Shown piece by piece: positions 29,640-37,649 of a stretch of DNA of 64,000 nt; the first letter of the stretch is position 1, and every line of letters begins with the position of its first letter. Source of the DNA: Rhizobium sp. BK251. Its GTDB lineage: Bacteria > Pseudomonadota > Alphaproteobacteria > Rhizobiales > Rhizobiaceae. The notes beneath the pieces are model-generated. The model did not search any database. It was given only the letters and a program-made list of their open reading frames with translations, and was not told where the DNA came from. The position numbers and the translations under genes are program-made. The stretch lies in NCBI RefSeq assembly GCF_004345245.1, contig NZ_SLUQ01000005.1:496001-560000 (forward strand), in the 5' to 3' direction.

Positions 29640-30017
29640 CTATTGGGGCTGCGGCGCGGCGCCCTCGCGGAAGACCAGCTCGAGGAGAATGCCGGTAGGC
29701 GTCCGCACAAAGAGGCGGCGCTCCCCGAGCTCGGGCAGGTCCATCGTGGAATAGGCGACGCCGAGTGTTTCGAGCTTCTGCCGGTATTGCAGATAGCCCG
29801 CAAGGCGGAAGCCAACGTGATCGATCGTCTCGCCGCGGCGGTCGACCGCTCCGCCTTCGCCGGGGATAAGGTGTACGATGGGCTCGCCATTCGCGTAGAG
29901 CCAATATCCGGGAAAGGGGAAGTCCGGCCGGTTGCCGGGCTTCAGGTCGAGCACAGTCTCGAGGAAGATGCGTGTTCCCTCGAGATCTGCCGTTCGCAGT
30001 GTGACATGGTCGAGCAT
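29640..30017 (-). CDS. VOC-family (glyoxalase/dioxygenase fold) protein
   Basis: A single VOC domain of 125 residues: MLDHVTLRTADLEGTRIFLE, then IDHVGFRLAGYLQYRQKLET and LFVRTPTGILLELVF, which supply the usual metal-ligand positions (His of LDHVTL, Glu of ILLELVF). The substrate is unknown. It starts 6 bases after the SDR gene stop at 30024 and is probably co-transcribed with it. Confidence 0.82.
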   Translation of the reverse strand: MLDHVTLRTADLEGTRIFLETVLDLKPGNRPDFPFPGYWLYANGEPIVHLIPGEGGAVDRRGETIDHVGFRLAGYLQYRQKLETLGVAYSTMDLPELGERRLFVRTPTGILLELVFREGAAPQPQ

Positions 30018-30023
30018 AACGGC

Positions 30024-30737
30024 CTAGCCTATCGCGCCGCCGCCATCGACCCTGACGGTGGAGCCGGTCGCGAACGAGGTGGTCATCAAAAACATGACGG
30101 CGTTGGCCACGTCGTCGGGTGTGCCGACGGTGCGGGCCGGAAGGCTTGCGCTCGCACGGGTAAACATCGCCGAGCGCGCATCCTCGGACATCTTGCCCCA
30201 AAGCGGCGTGTCGATCAGCCCCGGCGAGACCGTGTTGACGCGCACGGGAGCGAGTTCCAGCGCAAGGCCGCGCGCAAGACTTTCGACCGCTGCGTTGATC
30301 GCGCCCTGGAGCACCGAGCTTGCTGACGGACGCACGGCGAGGAAGCCCGAGATGAAGGTCAGCGAACCACGTTCCTCGAACTTTGCGTGCCGGGCGATGC
30401 GGTAGGCGCCCCAGAACTTGCTTTCCATCGAGGCCTTGGCGTCGGCGAGCGCCAGCGCACGCACCGGCCCCGAGGCGGTCTGGGATGCCGAGACCAAGAT
30501 GTGGTCCCACGGCTCGTTGCCGGAGAAGAAGCTGCTGACGGCCGCGTCGTCACCCGTATCGAGAACGGCAGTAGCGGCATTTGCACCGAGCTTCGCGCGA
30601 GCCGCTTCGAGCTTCTCGCTCGATCGGGAGGCGATGGTGACCGCTGCACCGGCCTCGCTGGCGGCGATCGCAGTTGCCAGCCCTATGCCGGAGCTGCCGC
30701 CGACGACCAGAACGCGCTTGTTGGCAAGTGATTGCAT
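30024..30737 (-). CDS. SDR-family protein lacking the YxxxK pair
   Basis: A Rossmann short-chain dehydrogenase fold of 237 residues with the nucleotide motif VVGGSSGIGLATAIAASEAG and C-terminal VRVNTVSPGLIDTPLWGKMS. At the catalytic position it reads VLQGAINAAVESLARGLALE, so neither the Tyr nor the Lys of YxxxK is present, although the Ser of FISGFLAV remains. It may be a nucleotide-binding non-enzyme or use other residues. It sits between a VOC gene and another SDR, all read leftward. Confidence 0.8.
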   Translation of the reverse strand: MQSLANKRVLVVGGSSGIGLATAIAASEAGAAVTIASRSSEKLEAARAKLGANAATAVLDTGDDAAVSSFFSGNEPWDHILVSASQTASGPVRALALADAKASMESKFWGAYRIARHAKFEERGSLTFISGFLAVRPSASSVLQGAINAAVESLARGLALELAPVRVNTVSPGLIDTPLWGKMSEDARSAMFTRASASLPARTVGTPDDVANAVMFLMTTSFATGSTVRVDGGGAIG

Positions 30738-30769
30738 ACTGATGATCCTTTGTGATTGTCGCGTTGCGC

Positions 30770-31561
30770 TCAGGCGATGGTTGGTATGACGCCGCCATCC
30801 ACCCGCAAGGCGGCTCCGTTCGTGGCGGAAGACAGTGGGCTCGCCACGAAGGCCACGAGGTCGGCGATCTCGTCCGGCGAAATCAGCCGCTGCAGCAGCG
30901 AGGAGGAACGGTGCTTGGCGAAGAACTCGGCCTCCAGTTCCGCCGGTGTGGCGGAGGGGTCGCTGGAGGTGCTTTTCAGGAAATCAACGATGCCCTCGGA
31001 ACGTGTCGGGCCAGGCAGAACAGTGTTGACCGTCACCCTGCTGCCCTTTGTGAGATCGGCAAGACCTCGCGAGATGGCAAGCTGGGCCGTCTTCGTCATG
31101 CCGTATTGGATCATGTCGCTTGGTGTGTTGATGGCGGATTCGCTGGAGATGAAGATGATGCGACCGGCATCCCGTTCCAGCATGCCCGGGAGATAGGCGC
31201 GTGCCAGGCGCACGCCGCTGAGGACATTGATTTCGAAATAGCGCATCCAGTCATCGTCGCTGATGTCCACGAACTGCTTGATCTCGTAGATGCCGAGGTT
31301 GTTGACGAGAATGTCTACCGAAGGCACGGCCTTCACGAGGGCTGCTGCACCTTCTGCCGTTGCAGGATCGGCAAGGATGCCGCGAACTTTGCCACCCGTC
31401 GTGTGGCGGATATCTTCCACTGCCCGGTCGAGCTTGGCCTGGTGGCGACCCGTGATGAAAACGGACGCGTTTTCGGCGGCGAGCCGGCGCGCGATCTCCA
31501 GGCCGATGCCGGCCGTCGATCCGGTAATAAGTGCGATCTTTTCCTTTAGCTGCAGCTCCAT
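30770..31561 (-). CDS. Short-chain dehydrogenase/reductase
   Basis: A classical SDR: cofactor motif ALITGSTAGIGLEIARRLAA, LVNNLGIYEIKQFVD, catalytic Ser in IIFISSESAINTP, and YGMTK as YxxxK. The ATG at 31561 has AAAGGAG eight bases before it; the frame is open 13 codons further up. The substrate is unknown. It is divergent from the LysR gene across 124 bases that carry two palindromes, so LysR control is likely. Confidence 0.86.
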   Translation of the reverse strand: MELQLKEKIALITGSTAGIGLEIARRLAAENASVFITGRHQAKLDRAVEDIRHTTGGKVRGILADPATAEGAAALVKAVPSVDILVNNLGIYEIKQFVDISDDDWMRYFEINVLSGVRLARAYLPGMLERDAGRIIFISSESAINTPSDMIQYGMTKTAQLAISRGLADLTKGSRVTVNTVLPGPTRSEGIVDFLKSTSSDPSATPAELEAEFFAKHRSSSLLQRLISPDEIADLVAFVASPLSSATNGAALRVDGGVIPTIA

Positions 31562-31622
31562 GCGTCGAACTCCTTTGAAAGGGGCTTGCGACCTTCGCAT
31601 CGCCTTCTGGAGAAAAATTTAG

Positions 31623-31634
31623 TCGTCGCGACGA
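31623..31634. promoter_or_regulatory. 12-base palindrome in the SDR/LysR intergenic region
   Basis: TCGTCGCGACGA is fully self-complementary and lies about 60 bases upstream of both starts. It is a candidate LysR recognition half-site or operator. Confidence 0.4.
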
Positions 31635-31663
31635 AAGAGAGAATAGGTTTCAACGAAAAGAGT

Positions 31664-31684
31664 TTCTTGCTATATCAGCAAGAA
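31664..31684. promoter_or_regulatory. 7-7-7 palindrome abutting the LysR start codon
   Basis: TTCTTGC, a TATATCA spacer and GCAAGAA form a perfect inverted repeat ending one base before the lysR-type ATG at 31686. It has a T-N-A LysR-box flavour and covers the place where the ribosome site should be, so it would fit autorepression. Confidence 0.55.
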
Positions 31685-31685
31685 T

Positions 31686-32615
31686 ATGGCCGATAACCTT
31701 TTCGAGATGCTGATCTTTGTGCGCGTTGTCGAGGCCGGCAGCCTGTCCGGCGCGGCGCGCAACCTTCGCCTTTCCCTGGCCGTCGTGAGCCGCAAGCTTG
31801 CGCGGCTCGAGGAGCGCCTGGGCGTCAGACTTGCAAACCGGACCACACGCACGCTTTCCTTGACGGAGGAAGGGGCAGCGTTTCACGCACGCTGCGTCCG
31901 CATCCTGGCGGAAATCGAGGAGGCAGAAATGGAGGCGACGCGCGCGCGTCACGCCGCTGCGGGCCTGCTGCGCGTCACCTCGACCTTCGCCTTCGGACGG
32001 AGGCGGCTTGCGCCGCTGTTGCAGGAGTTCCAGACCCAGCATCCCGCCCTCCACGTCCATCTCGATACGTCCGATACGCTCGTGAACATCGTGGAAGAAG
32101 GCTACGACCTTGCGATCCGTTTCGGAGCGATGGCCGATTCCAGCCTGATCGCGCGCCAGCTCGCACCGAATGTCCGCGTCATCTGCGGGGCTCCCGCCTA
32201 TCTCGATCGGCGTGGAAGGCCGCAGACCGTCGCCGACCTTTTGGAGCATGACTGCATTGTCTTCGGCGATCCGCCCCTCGATCACTGGACTTTCGCAGAC
32301 GGTGCGATGGTGCACATTGGCGGCTCGCTGTCGACGGGAAATGGCGAACTGGCACATGCCTGGGCGTTGCAGGGCGCCGGCCTGGTCATGAAGTCGATCT
32401 GGGACGTGAAGGACGATGTCGATGCTGGCTGGTTGGAGATCGTGCTTCCCACCTTGCCGCTGCCTGCGTCGCCCATCCATGCCGTCTATCCGCACAGCCG
32501 CCATGCGGCGGCCCGGGTCAGGCTCTGCGTAGACTTTCTGGCGGCGCGCCTCAAGGCTCAGGCAACGTCCATTGCAACGCCCGTGCGCCTTCAGCATCTT
32601 CCGGAAGGCGACTAG
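31686..32615 (+). CDS. LysR-type transcriptional regulator
   Basis: The N-terminal winged helix-turn-helix is clear (FVRVVEAGSLSGAARNLRLS, LAVVSRKLARLEERLGVRLA), then the dimerisation helix and the periplasmic-binding-like effector domain (YDLAIRFGAMADSSLIARQL, GLVMKSIWDVKDDVDAGWLE). At 309 residues it is full length. The layout, divergent from an SDR and next to other oxidoreductases, suggests it controls that group in response to a small molecule. Its stop overlaps the converging SDR pseudogene by 4 bases. Confidence 0.9.
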   Translation: MADNLFEMLIFVRVVEAGSLSGAARNLRLSLAVVSRKLARLEERLGVRLANRTTRTLSLTEEGAAFHARCVRILAEIEEAEMEATRARHAAAGLLRVTSTFAFGRRRLAPLLQEFQTQHPALHVHLDTSDTLVNIVEEGYDLAIRFGAMADSSLIARQLAPNVRVICGAPAYLDRRGRPQTVADLLEHDCIVFGDPPLDHWTFADGAMVHIGGSLSTGNGELAHAWALQGAGLVMKSIWDVKDDVDAGWLEIVLPTLPLPASPIHAVYPHSRHAAARVRLCVDFLAARLKAQATSIATPVRLQHLPEGD

Positions 32616-33381
32616 GCGTATGCCCTTGCCGCGAGCGAGACGCCCGTCAGTCGTTCGGAGACATCCCAGAGCTGCCGCCAGACCGTCTCGTCAAGCGCAC
32701 GATGCGCGATCTTGGCGCGTGCCGGCGGTCCCTTCAGCTCGTAGAAGCCATCCGGACCATAAAGATCTCCGCCCTGAGCCTCCGGCGAAGTCGCGGCATA
32801 GAGCGTCGGCAGCGCGCCAGCCGCAGCCGAATGGGAGAGGAACGGTTGCAACAGCTTGCCGAAACGTTCCGTGAGCGATGGCCCCTGGCGGCCCATTCGA
32901 GGACCGGTGCTCTGAAGTCCAGTGACGGCATAGCCCGGATGAGCCGCTGTGCTCATCAGGTTCCAGCCTTCGGAACGCGCCCGGCGTTCGAGCTCGAGGC
33001 TGAACATCAGCGTTGCCAGCTTGGATTGGCTGTAGGCACCCCAGCTTCGGTAGCGGTCCTGCGATTGCAGGTCGGCAAAGTTGATGTGGCCGGAGCGATG
33101 GGCGAGGCTGCTGACGGTGACAACGCGCGGCAGCCGTCCGGCACGAACCCTCGGCAAGAGATGCAGGGTGAAGGCGAAATGCCCGAGATAGTTGGATGCG
33201 CCGCCGCGATCCTCGCAAGCACTTCCGCGCCTTTCCTTTCGTTGCGCGAGGCGATGATGACGCGTGCCCCGGCGCCCGCGAGCGCCAGCGCGGTTTCGTA
33301 GCCGATCCCGCTCGTGGCACCCGTGATGACGGCGGTGCGTTCGGATTGGGACGGTATATCCTTGAGTGTCCAACCAGGCAT
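32612..33381 (-). pseudogene. SDR (retinol-dehydrogenase-like) with an internal deletion
   Basis: From 33381 the frame reads MPGWTLKDIPSQSERTAVIT then GATSGIGYETALALAGAGAR and ends the aligned part at EVLARIAA. At about 33190-33210 the sense jumps to another frame, SNYLGHFAFTLHLLPRVRAG, followed by YSQSKLATLMFSLELERRAR (the YxxxK region) and DGFYELKGPPARA. The roughly 70 residues normally lying between these (the NAG strand and neighbours) are missing, so a deletion of about 200 bases also shifted the frame. The intact paralogue at 33395 lies 14 bases upstream. Confidence 0.8.
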
Positions 33382-33394
33382 TCTTTTGGTCCTT

Positions 33395-34300
33395 TCAGGA
33401 AAAGCTGAAGCGCACTCCGGTCAGGGCTTCGGCCTGCTGCCAGAGCTTTTCGCGTAGTTCGTGGTTGCGGGCTGCCTCGGGCAGCTTGATGTAGCCGGGC
33501 GGACCGCTCGCCTGGATGAGCCTTGTCGGGCCGATATAGGCGTCGGGCCGGGCTTCGGCGGCAGTGGCGGCAAAGAGCACCGGGTCGGCGACTCGGTCGA
33601 GCGGATAGCCGACGATATCGATCAATCGGTTGGCGAACCATCGAAGCACGCCGGGCGTGTGCCGCTGGATGGAGGTGTTGGCGGTGCCGGGATCGACCGC
33701 GATGCTGGTGATGCCGGCCCTTGCCGTACGCTGATTGAGCTCGACGGCGAACATGACGCCGGCAAGCTTGGACAATCCATAGGCGCGCATCGGTCCATAG
33801 GATCTCGCGCACTGGAGGTCCGAGAGATCGATCTTGTACCAGCTTGCCGCTCGCGCGCTCACCATGACGACGCGAGCGCCTGCGGCAGCCTTGAGGGCAG
33901 GCAGGAGTCGGCCCGTGAGCGCGAAATGGCCGAGGAAATTCGTGCCCATGTGCATTTCGAAGCCATCGGTCGTGAGCGTCCTCGTGCGGACGGCCATCAC
34001 GCCCGCGATGTTGAGCAGCAGGTTGATCTGGTGGCCGTCCTGCAAGACGCTGTCCGAAAACGCTGCGATCGAGGCAAGGTCTGCGAGGTCGAGCCGGCGA
34101 AAGGCGAAGTCTCCGTTGGGAACAGTGCGCCTCAGATCGGCGAGCGTAGCACCGCCCTTTTCGCGGTCACGGCCGGCGATCAGGACCTGCGCACCTTTCG
34201 CACCCATGGCACGGGCCACCTGATAGCCGATTCCCGAGACGCCGCCGGTGACGATAACCCGTCGCCCATCCTGTCGGGCCAAATCTGCTTCGGTCCACAT
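33395..34300 (-). CDS. SDR, retinol-dehydrogenase-like
   Basis: An intact 301-residue SDR: RRVIVTGGVSGIGYQVARAM cofactor motif, LLLNIAGVMAVRTRTLTTDG, NFLGHFALTGRLLPALKAAA, catalytic Ser in VMVSARAASWYK and the YGLSK active-site pair. The ATG at 34300 has AGAGGA at nine bases; ATG 34309 is too close to that site. It is a tandem paralogue of the deleted SDR downstream. It is divergent from the methyltransferase at 34596 across an A+T-rich region with repeated TGCA-containing motifs. Confidence 0.85.
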   Translation of the reverse strand: MWTEADLARQDGRRVIVTGGVSGIGYQVARAMGAKGAQVLIAGRDREKGGATLADLRRTVPNGDFAFRRLDLADLASIAAFSDSVLQDGHQINLLLNIAGVMAVRTRTLTTDGFEMHMGTNFLGHFALTGRLLPALKAAAGARVVMVSARAASWYKIDLSDLQCARSYGPMRAYGLSKLAGVMFAVELNQRTARAGITSIAVDPGTANTSIQRHTPGVLRWFANRLIDIVGYPLDRVADPVLFAATAAEARPDAYIGPTRLIQASGPPGYIKLPEAARNHELREKLWQQAEALTGVRFSFS

Positions 34301-34355
34301 CGCAATCATTCCTCTGCCCGCGCATCCACGGCTCGGTGCCGTCGCGAAACCATAT

Positions 34356-34398
34356 ATTGCACTAAATGCATTTTTGCAATAACAATAAAAATGCAATT
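34356..34398. promoter_or_regulatory. A+T-rich repeat cluster upstream of the SDR gene
   Basis: ATTGCA, ATGCAT, TTGCAAT and ATGCAATTAAT occur within 43 bases, forming overlapping inverted pairs (ATTGCA with TGCAAT). It stands out from the G+C-rich surroundings and may be a regulator site and promoter for the leftward SDR. Confidence 0.45.
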
Positions 34399-34595
34399 AA
34401 TGGAGTTTGCGTGCGATGAATTTGTGCTATGGGAATCGGACGGATGTTGCAAGACGGAGACAGCTGGCGTCGCTTGAATGAAGAGCCGGCCTTCATGGGC
34501 GCAGACATCTTGGCATATGCCCTCGAAATGCCATGCTGGAGCGGGTTCCTAGGCGCATATATTCAACCGCATTTCAGCCAGATTGGATTACGAAG

Positions 34596-35264
34596 ATGAC
34601 AGCAAGCAATTCATGTTCAGATTTCGTGCAGTTCTTCCGTTCCTGGGTCAGCCACCCGATGCGAGTGGCCGCGATCGCGCCGTCGAGCGACTCTCTCGCG
34701 CGCCTGATGACGCAAGATATCGACGCCCTCCATGGACCCGTCATCGAGCTTGGCCCCGGTACCGGCGTCTTCACGAGGGCCCTGCTTGCCCGGGGTGTTC
34801 GCGAATGCGACCTCACGCTCGTCGAGTTCGGCTCCGAATTTGTCGAGGCCTTGCGCAGCCGCTTTCCCACCGCGCGCGTCGTTCAGATGGACGCCGCCCA
34901 TCTCGTCCAGGCAGAGCTGTTCGCCGACCGGGAGGTTGGCGCCGTCGTCAGCGGGCTTCCCCTCCTGTCCATGTCGCCGCGCAAGGTCGCGGGAATCATG
35001 TCCGGCGCCTTCACCTATCTGAGGCCGGGCGGCGCTTTCTATCAGTTTACCTATGGTCCCCGGTGCCCCGTGCCGCGTCCGATTCTCGACAGGCTGGGGC
35101 TGAAGGCGGTTCATGTGGGCGGCACCGTGCGCAATCTTCCGCCAGCGGCCGTCTACCGGATTTCGCGACGCAAGTCGCTTGTGCTCTCGCCGGATCGCCT
35201 GAAATATCGTAACACGCAGCCGGTGATCGACGTCAGCGCGCTTGCCGGCGACAGGGGAGGGTGA
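34596..35264 (+). CDS. SAM-dependent methyltransferase, phospholipid N-methyltransferase-like
   Basis: The 222-residue class I methyltransferase has motif I VIELGPGTGVFTRALLARGV, motif II-like LTLVEFGSEFVEALRSRFPT, and LPLLSMSPRKVAGIMSGAFT. The N-terminus FVQFFRSWVSHPMRVAAIAP closely recalls PmtA-type enzymes, which methylate phosphatidylethanolamine to phosphatidylcholine, and also rRNA dimethylase-like relatives. I chose the ATG at 34596 (MTASNSCSDFVQFF); the frame is open to 34533. Substrate assignment is tentative. A TetR gene follows after 37 bases. Confidence 0.75.
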   Translation: MTASNSCSDFVQFFRSWVSHPMRVAAIAPSSDSLARLMTQDIDALHGPVIELGPGTGVFTRALLARGVRECDLTLVEFGSEFVEALRSRFPTARVVQMDAAHLVQAELFADREVGAVVSGLPLLSMSPRKVAGIMSGAFTYLRPGGAFYQFTYGPRCPVPRPILDRLGLKAVHVGGTVRNLPPAAVYRISRRKSLVLSPDRLKYRNTQPVIDVSALAGDRGG

Positions 35265-35301
35265 GAGCGGAGCTTCGGCCGGCCGCGGATCTCGGAAAAT
35301 C

Positions 35302-35937
35302 ATGATTGAGAAGCTGGAAACGCAACCGAAGCCGACGGAAGGCCGCCGCGAGCGCAAGCGGCGGCAAACGCGCGAACGCATTCAGGAAGCGGCCATCTCG
35401 CTGTTCCTCGAACGCGGGTTCGACGGTACCACGATCGAGGACATCACCGAGGCCGCAGATGTTTCAAAGCGCAGCTTCTTCGACTACTTCCCCAGCAAGG
35501 AGGAAGTCGTGGCCGCCTGGCAGGATTCGTTTGCCGACGAACTCGTCGAGGCCGTTGCCGCGCGCCCGGCCGGCGAGCCGATCACGAAAGTGATCGAAGA
35601 AGCCCTGATCTCGTCGGTCGTGTCGGGTGCCGCCGATCCGCAGAACCTCGCGCTTGGGCAGCTCATTCGCCAGACTCCGGCGCTGCGTGCACGTGACCAG
35701 CTCAAATACACCAAGCTCGAACGCAGGCTGACGGAGGCGCTTTGGGAGCGCGTGGGAGAGGGCGAGGCGGAAAGGTTTCGCATGGGTCTTCTCGCGGCGG
35801 TCGTCATCGCCGCCATGCGTGCCGCCGGTGAGCGATGGCAAGAGGAGCCGTCCGTGCCGCTCGACGCCTTCGCCAGGGACATCTTTCAGGAACTTTGGAG
35901 TATTCTTGCTGACTTCGGCCAGAAGAGCCCTAGATAG
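35302..35937 (+). CDS. TetR-family transcriptional regulator
   Basis: The N-terminal DNA-binding domain is typical: RIQEAAISLFLERGFDGTTI, EDITEAADVSKRSFFDYFPS. The remaining 130 residues are a helical ligand/dimer domain. The ATG at 35302 (MIEKLETQPKPTEGRRERKR) has GGA at seven bases and is preferred over an upstream TTG at 35242. The basic N-terminal arm is long. It could act on the palindrome at 36042 in front of the aldo/keto reductase, or on the methyltransferase before it. Confidence 0.88.
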   Translation: MIEKLETQPKPTEGRRERKRRQTRERIQEAAISLFLERGFDGTTIEDITEAADVSKRSFFDYFPSKEEVVAAWQDSFADELVEAVAARPAGEPITKVIEEALISSVVSGAADPQNLALGQLIRQTPALRARDQLKYTKLERRLTEALWERVGEGEAERFRMGLLAAVVIAAMRAAGERWQEEPSVPLDAFARDIFQELWSILADFGQKSPR

Positions 35938-36041
35938 CGCTTCAAGACTCGCGTCGCATGGGCGATCGGCTCGATTCATCAGTTCCGCTAACAAGCCCAT
36001 TGACGATTATCGCGATTATAAAGCCACCCGACCGGCGCTAT

Positions 36042-36055
36042 CCTGACCGGTCAGG
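36042..36055. promoter_or_regulatory. 14-base palindrome between tetR and the aldo/keto reductase gene
   Basis: CCTGACCGGTCAGG is a perfect palindrome 105 bases after the TetR stop and about 200 bases before the reductase ATG, of a size suited to a TetR dimer. The surrounding gap (35938-36252) shows no gene. Confidence 0.5.
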
Positions 36056-36252
36056 AGGTTTAACGAAGCTGTGCTGCTGCAATGCGCCTGGGAGGGGCGC
36101 TTCCGGCCCAAGCGGCACGAGCCGCGGATTACGCGGCGGCAATAATGCGCCGAGCAGCCTCTGCGCGATGGATATGTCCAAGTTCGCGCCCGGCGAAGGG
36201 CGCACCATAAATTCAAGTCATTTTTCATGGGCCAAAGATGGAGATAGAGACC

Positions 36253-37131
36253 ATGTCTACCCACAATGCATCCAAGTCCGGCACGTTCAAGATCGGCGGC
36301 GATATTCCCGTGCATCGCCTTGGTTTCGGCGCGATGCGCATCACAGGCCCAGGCATATGGGGCGACCCCGCAGACCGCGCCGAGTCGATTCGGACCTTGA
36401 AGCGCCTGCCCGAGCTCGGCATCAACTTCGTCGATACGGCCGATTCCTACGGACCTGATGTCTCCGAGGAACTCATCCGTGAGGCGCTCCATCCATACGG
36501 TGACACGATAATCGCCACCAAAGGCGGCTTTACGCGCACCGGCCCGGATCGCTGGATTGCCCTCGGCCGTGCGGAATACCTCATCCAGCAGGCGCAGAAG
36601 AGCGCGCGGCGCCTCGGCGTCGAAAGGATCGATCTCTGGCAGTTGCACCGCATCGATCCCAAGGTGCCGGCCAAGGAGCAGTTCGATGCCATCAAATGGC
36701 TGCAGGACAACGGCGTCGTACGCCATGCCGGTCTGAGCGAGGTCTCTGTCTCGGATATCGAAGCAGCGTCAAAGGTCTTCAAGGTGGCGACGGTGCAGAA
36801 CCGCTACAATCTCGTCGATCGCACGAGCGAGGACGTCCTCGACTATTGCACCGAGAAGGGCATCGGTTTCATCCCGTGGTACCCGCTTGCCGCCGGCGAT
36901 CTAGCCAAGCCGGGCTCCCTGCTCGATACGATTGCCAGGAAGTACGATGCCGCGCCGAGCCAGGTCGCACTTGCCTGGGTGCTGAAGCGCAGCCCGGTCA
37001 TGCTTCCGATCCCGGGCACCTCGAAGGTCAAGCATCTCGAGGAAAATGTCGCGGCCGTCGACATCGCGTTGACAGACGAGGAATTCGTCGCGCTCGACAA
37101 GGAAGGCAAGGCTCTGTTCAGGAGTGCATGA
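36253..37131 (+). CDS. Aldo/keto reductase
   Basis: A TIM-barrel oxidoreductase of 292 residues with the catalytic tetrad visible: Asp and Tyr in [20 protein letters not shown], Lys in TIIATKGGF and His in LWQLHRIDP. The C-terminal NADPH-binding [18 protein letters not shown] is intact. It fits the group of reductases acting on aldehydes with NADPH, but the substrate is unknown. The ATG at 36253 ([16 protein letters not shown]) follows GGAG at nine bases. A clear terminator follows. Confidence 0.88.
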   Translation: MSTHNASKSGTFKIGGDIPVHRLGFGAMRITGPGIWGDPADRAESIRTLKRLPELGINFVDTADSYGPDVSEELIREALHPYGDTIIATKGGFTRTGPDRWIALGRAEYLIQQAQKSARRLGVERIDLWQLHRIDPKVPAKEQFDAIKWLQDNGVVRHAGLSEVSVSDIEAASKVFKVATVQNRYNLVDRTSEDVLDYCTEKGIGFIPWYPLAAGDLAKPGSLLDTIARKYDAAPSQVALAWVLKRSPVMLPIPGTSKVKHLEENVAAVDIALTDEEFVALDKEGKALFRSA

Positions 37132-37152
37132 CCATTCAACATAGGTTGCCGG

Positions 37153-37181
37153 GCCGCACCGCCAAGGTGCGGCTCGTTCTT
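37153..37181 (+). terminator. Terminator hairpin after the aldo/keto reductase gene
   Basis: GCCGCACC (37153-37160) pairs with GGTGCGGC (37166-37173) around GCCAA, followed by TCGTTCTTA. Confidence 0.7.
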
Positions 37182-37327
37182 ACGGGTGTGATCGACTCCG
37201 CAATAGGCAAATTGCCTCAAATTTCATCTATTTAAGGCAAGTCGAATGGAAGCATTGCGCACAATGCATTGCTGCATTGCGGCTGTGAGTCTGTTCAGGC
37301 GGCGCATCCTTATGTATCTATTATCTC

Positions 37328-37444
37328 GAAAGCAGCGCACTCCTCCTCCCAGCGCTCTTTCATCGGACTGGCAACACTCCTCCTCCCAGTTGTCAGTCAG
37401 GCTTAAGAGCCCGGTGCACCTCCTCCCGCACCGGGCTCTTTTCG
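37328..37444 (+). ncRNA. Small RNA with three anti-Shine-Dalgarno hairpin loops (cuckoo/alpha-r14-like)
   Basis: Three hairpins follow one another. Hairpin 1 (37328-37361): GAAAG and AGCGC pair with GCGCT and CTTTC. Hairpin 2 (37366-37398): GACTG, a G-U pair and CAAC pair with GTTG and CAGTC. Both enclose the identical loop ACTCCTCCTCCCA. Hairpin 3 (37405-37440): AAGAGCCCGGTGC pairs with GCACCGGGCTCTT around ACCTCCTCCC and is followed by TTCG, so it also works as a terminator. Loops carrying CCUCCUCCC mark the cuckoo/alpha-r14-type sRNAs of Rhizobiales, thought to bind mRNA ribosome sites. A TATTAT element (37319-37324) fits a start near 37328-37332. Confidence 0.8.
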
Positions 37445-37512
37445 TATGTGCGCTTTTCTGGGTGCGGACAGAATTATGCCCGGCATGCCGTGTGGCATAC
37501 CGGGCAACCGTC

Positions 37513-37635
37513 TCAGAGGCGTTTTTCCGCAGCCTTCTTCTTGGCGGCGTCGTCCATCAGCTCATACCACATGGCGTTGAGGACGGCGAAGGCAGCTGCC
37601 AGCGGCAGGCCGAGGATCCAGGCGAAGTACCACAT
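37513..37635 (-). CDS. cydX: Cytochrome bd oxidase small subunit CydX
   Basis: A 40-residue product starting MWYFAWILGLPLAAAFAVLN and ending AAEKRL. The MWYFAWILG start with one membrane helix and a Lys-rich cytoplasmic tail (MDDAAKKKAAEKRL) is the CydX/YbgT pattern. CydX stabilises heme binding in the CydAB complex. It ends the cyd operon 14 bases after cydB. Confidence 0.92.
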   Translation of the reverse strand: MWYFAWILGLPLAAAFAVLNAMWYELMDDAAKKKAAEKRL

Positions 37636-37649
37636 CGTAGCTTCCTTTC

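Noticed and set aside
36000..36022. TTGACG with TATAAA as a promoter before the aldo/keto reductase
   Set aside because: The spacing of about 11 bases is too short for a sigma-70 promoter.
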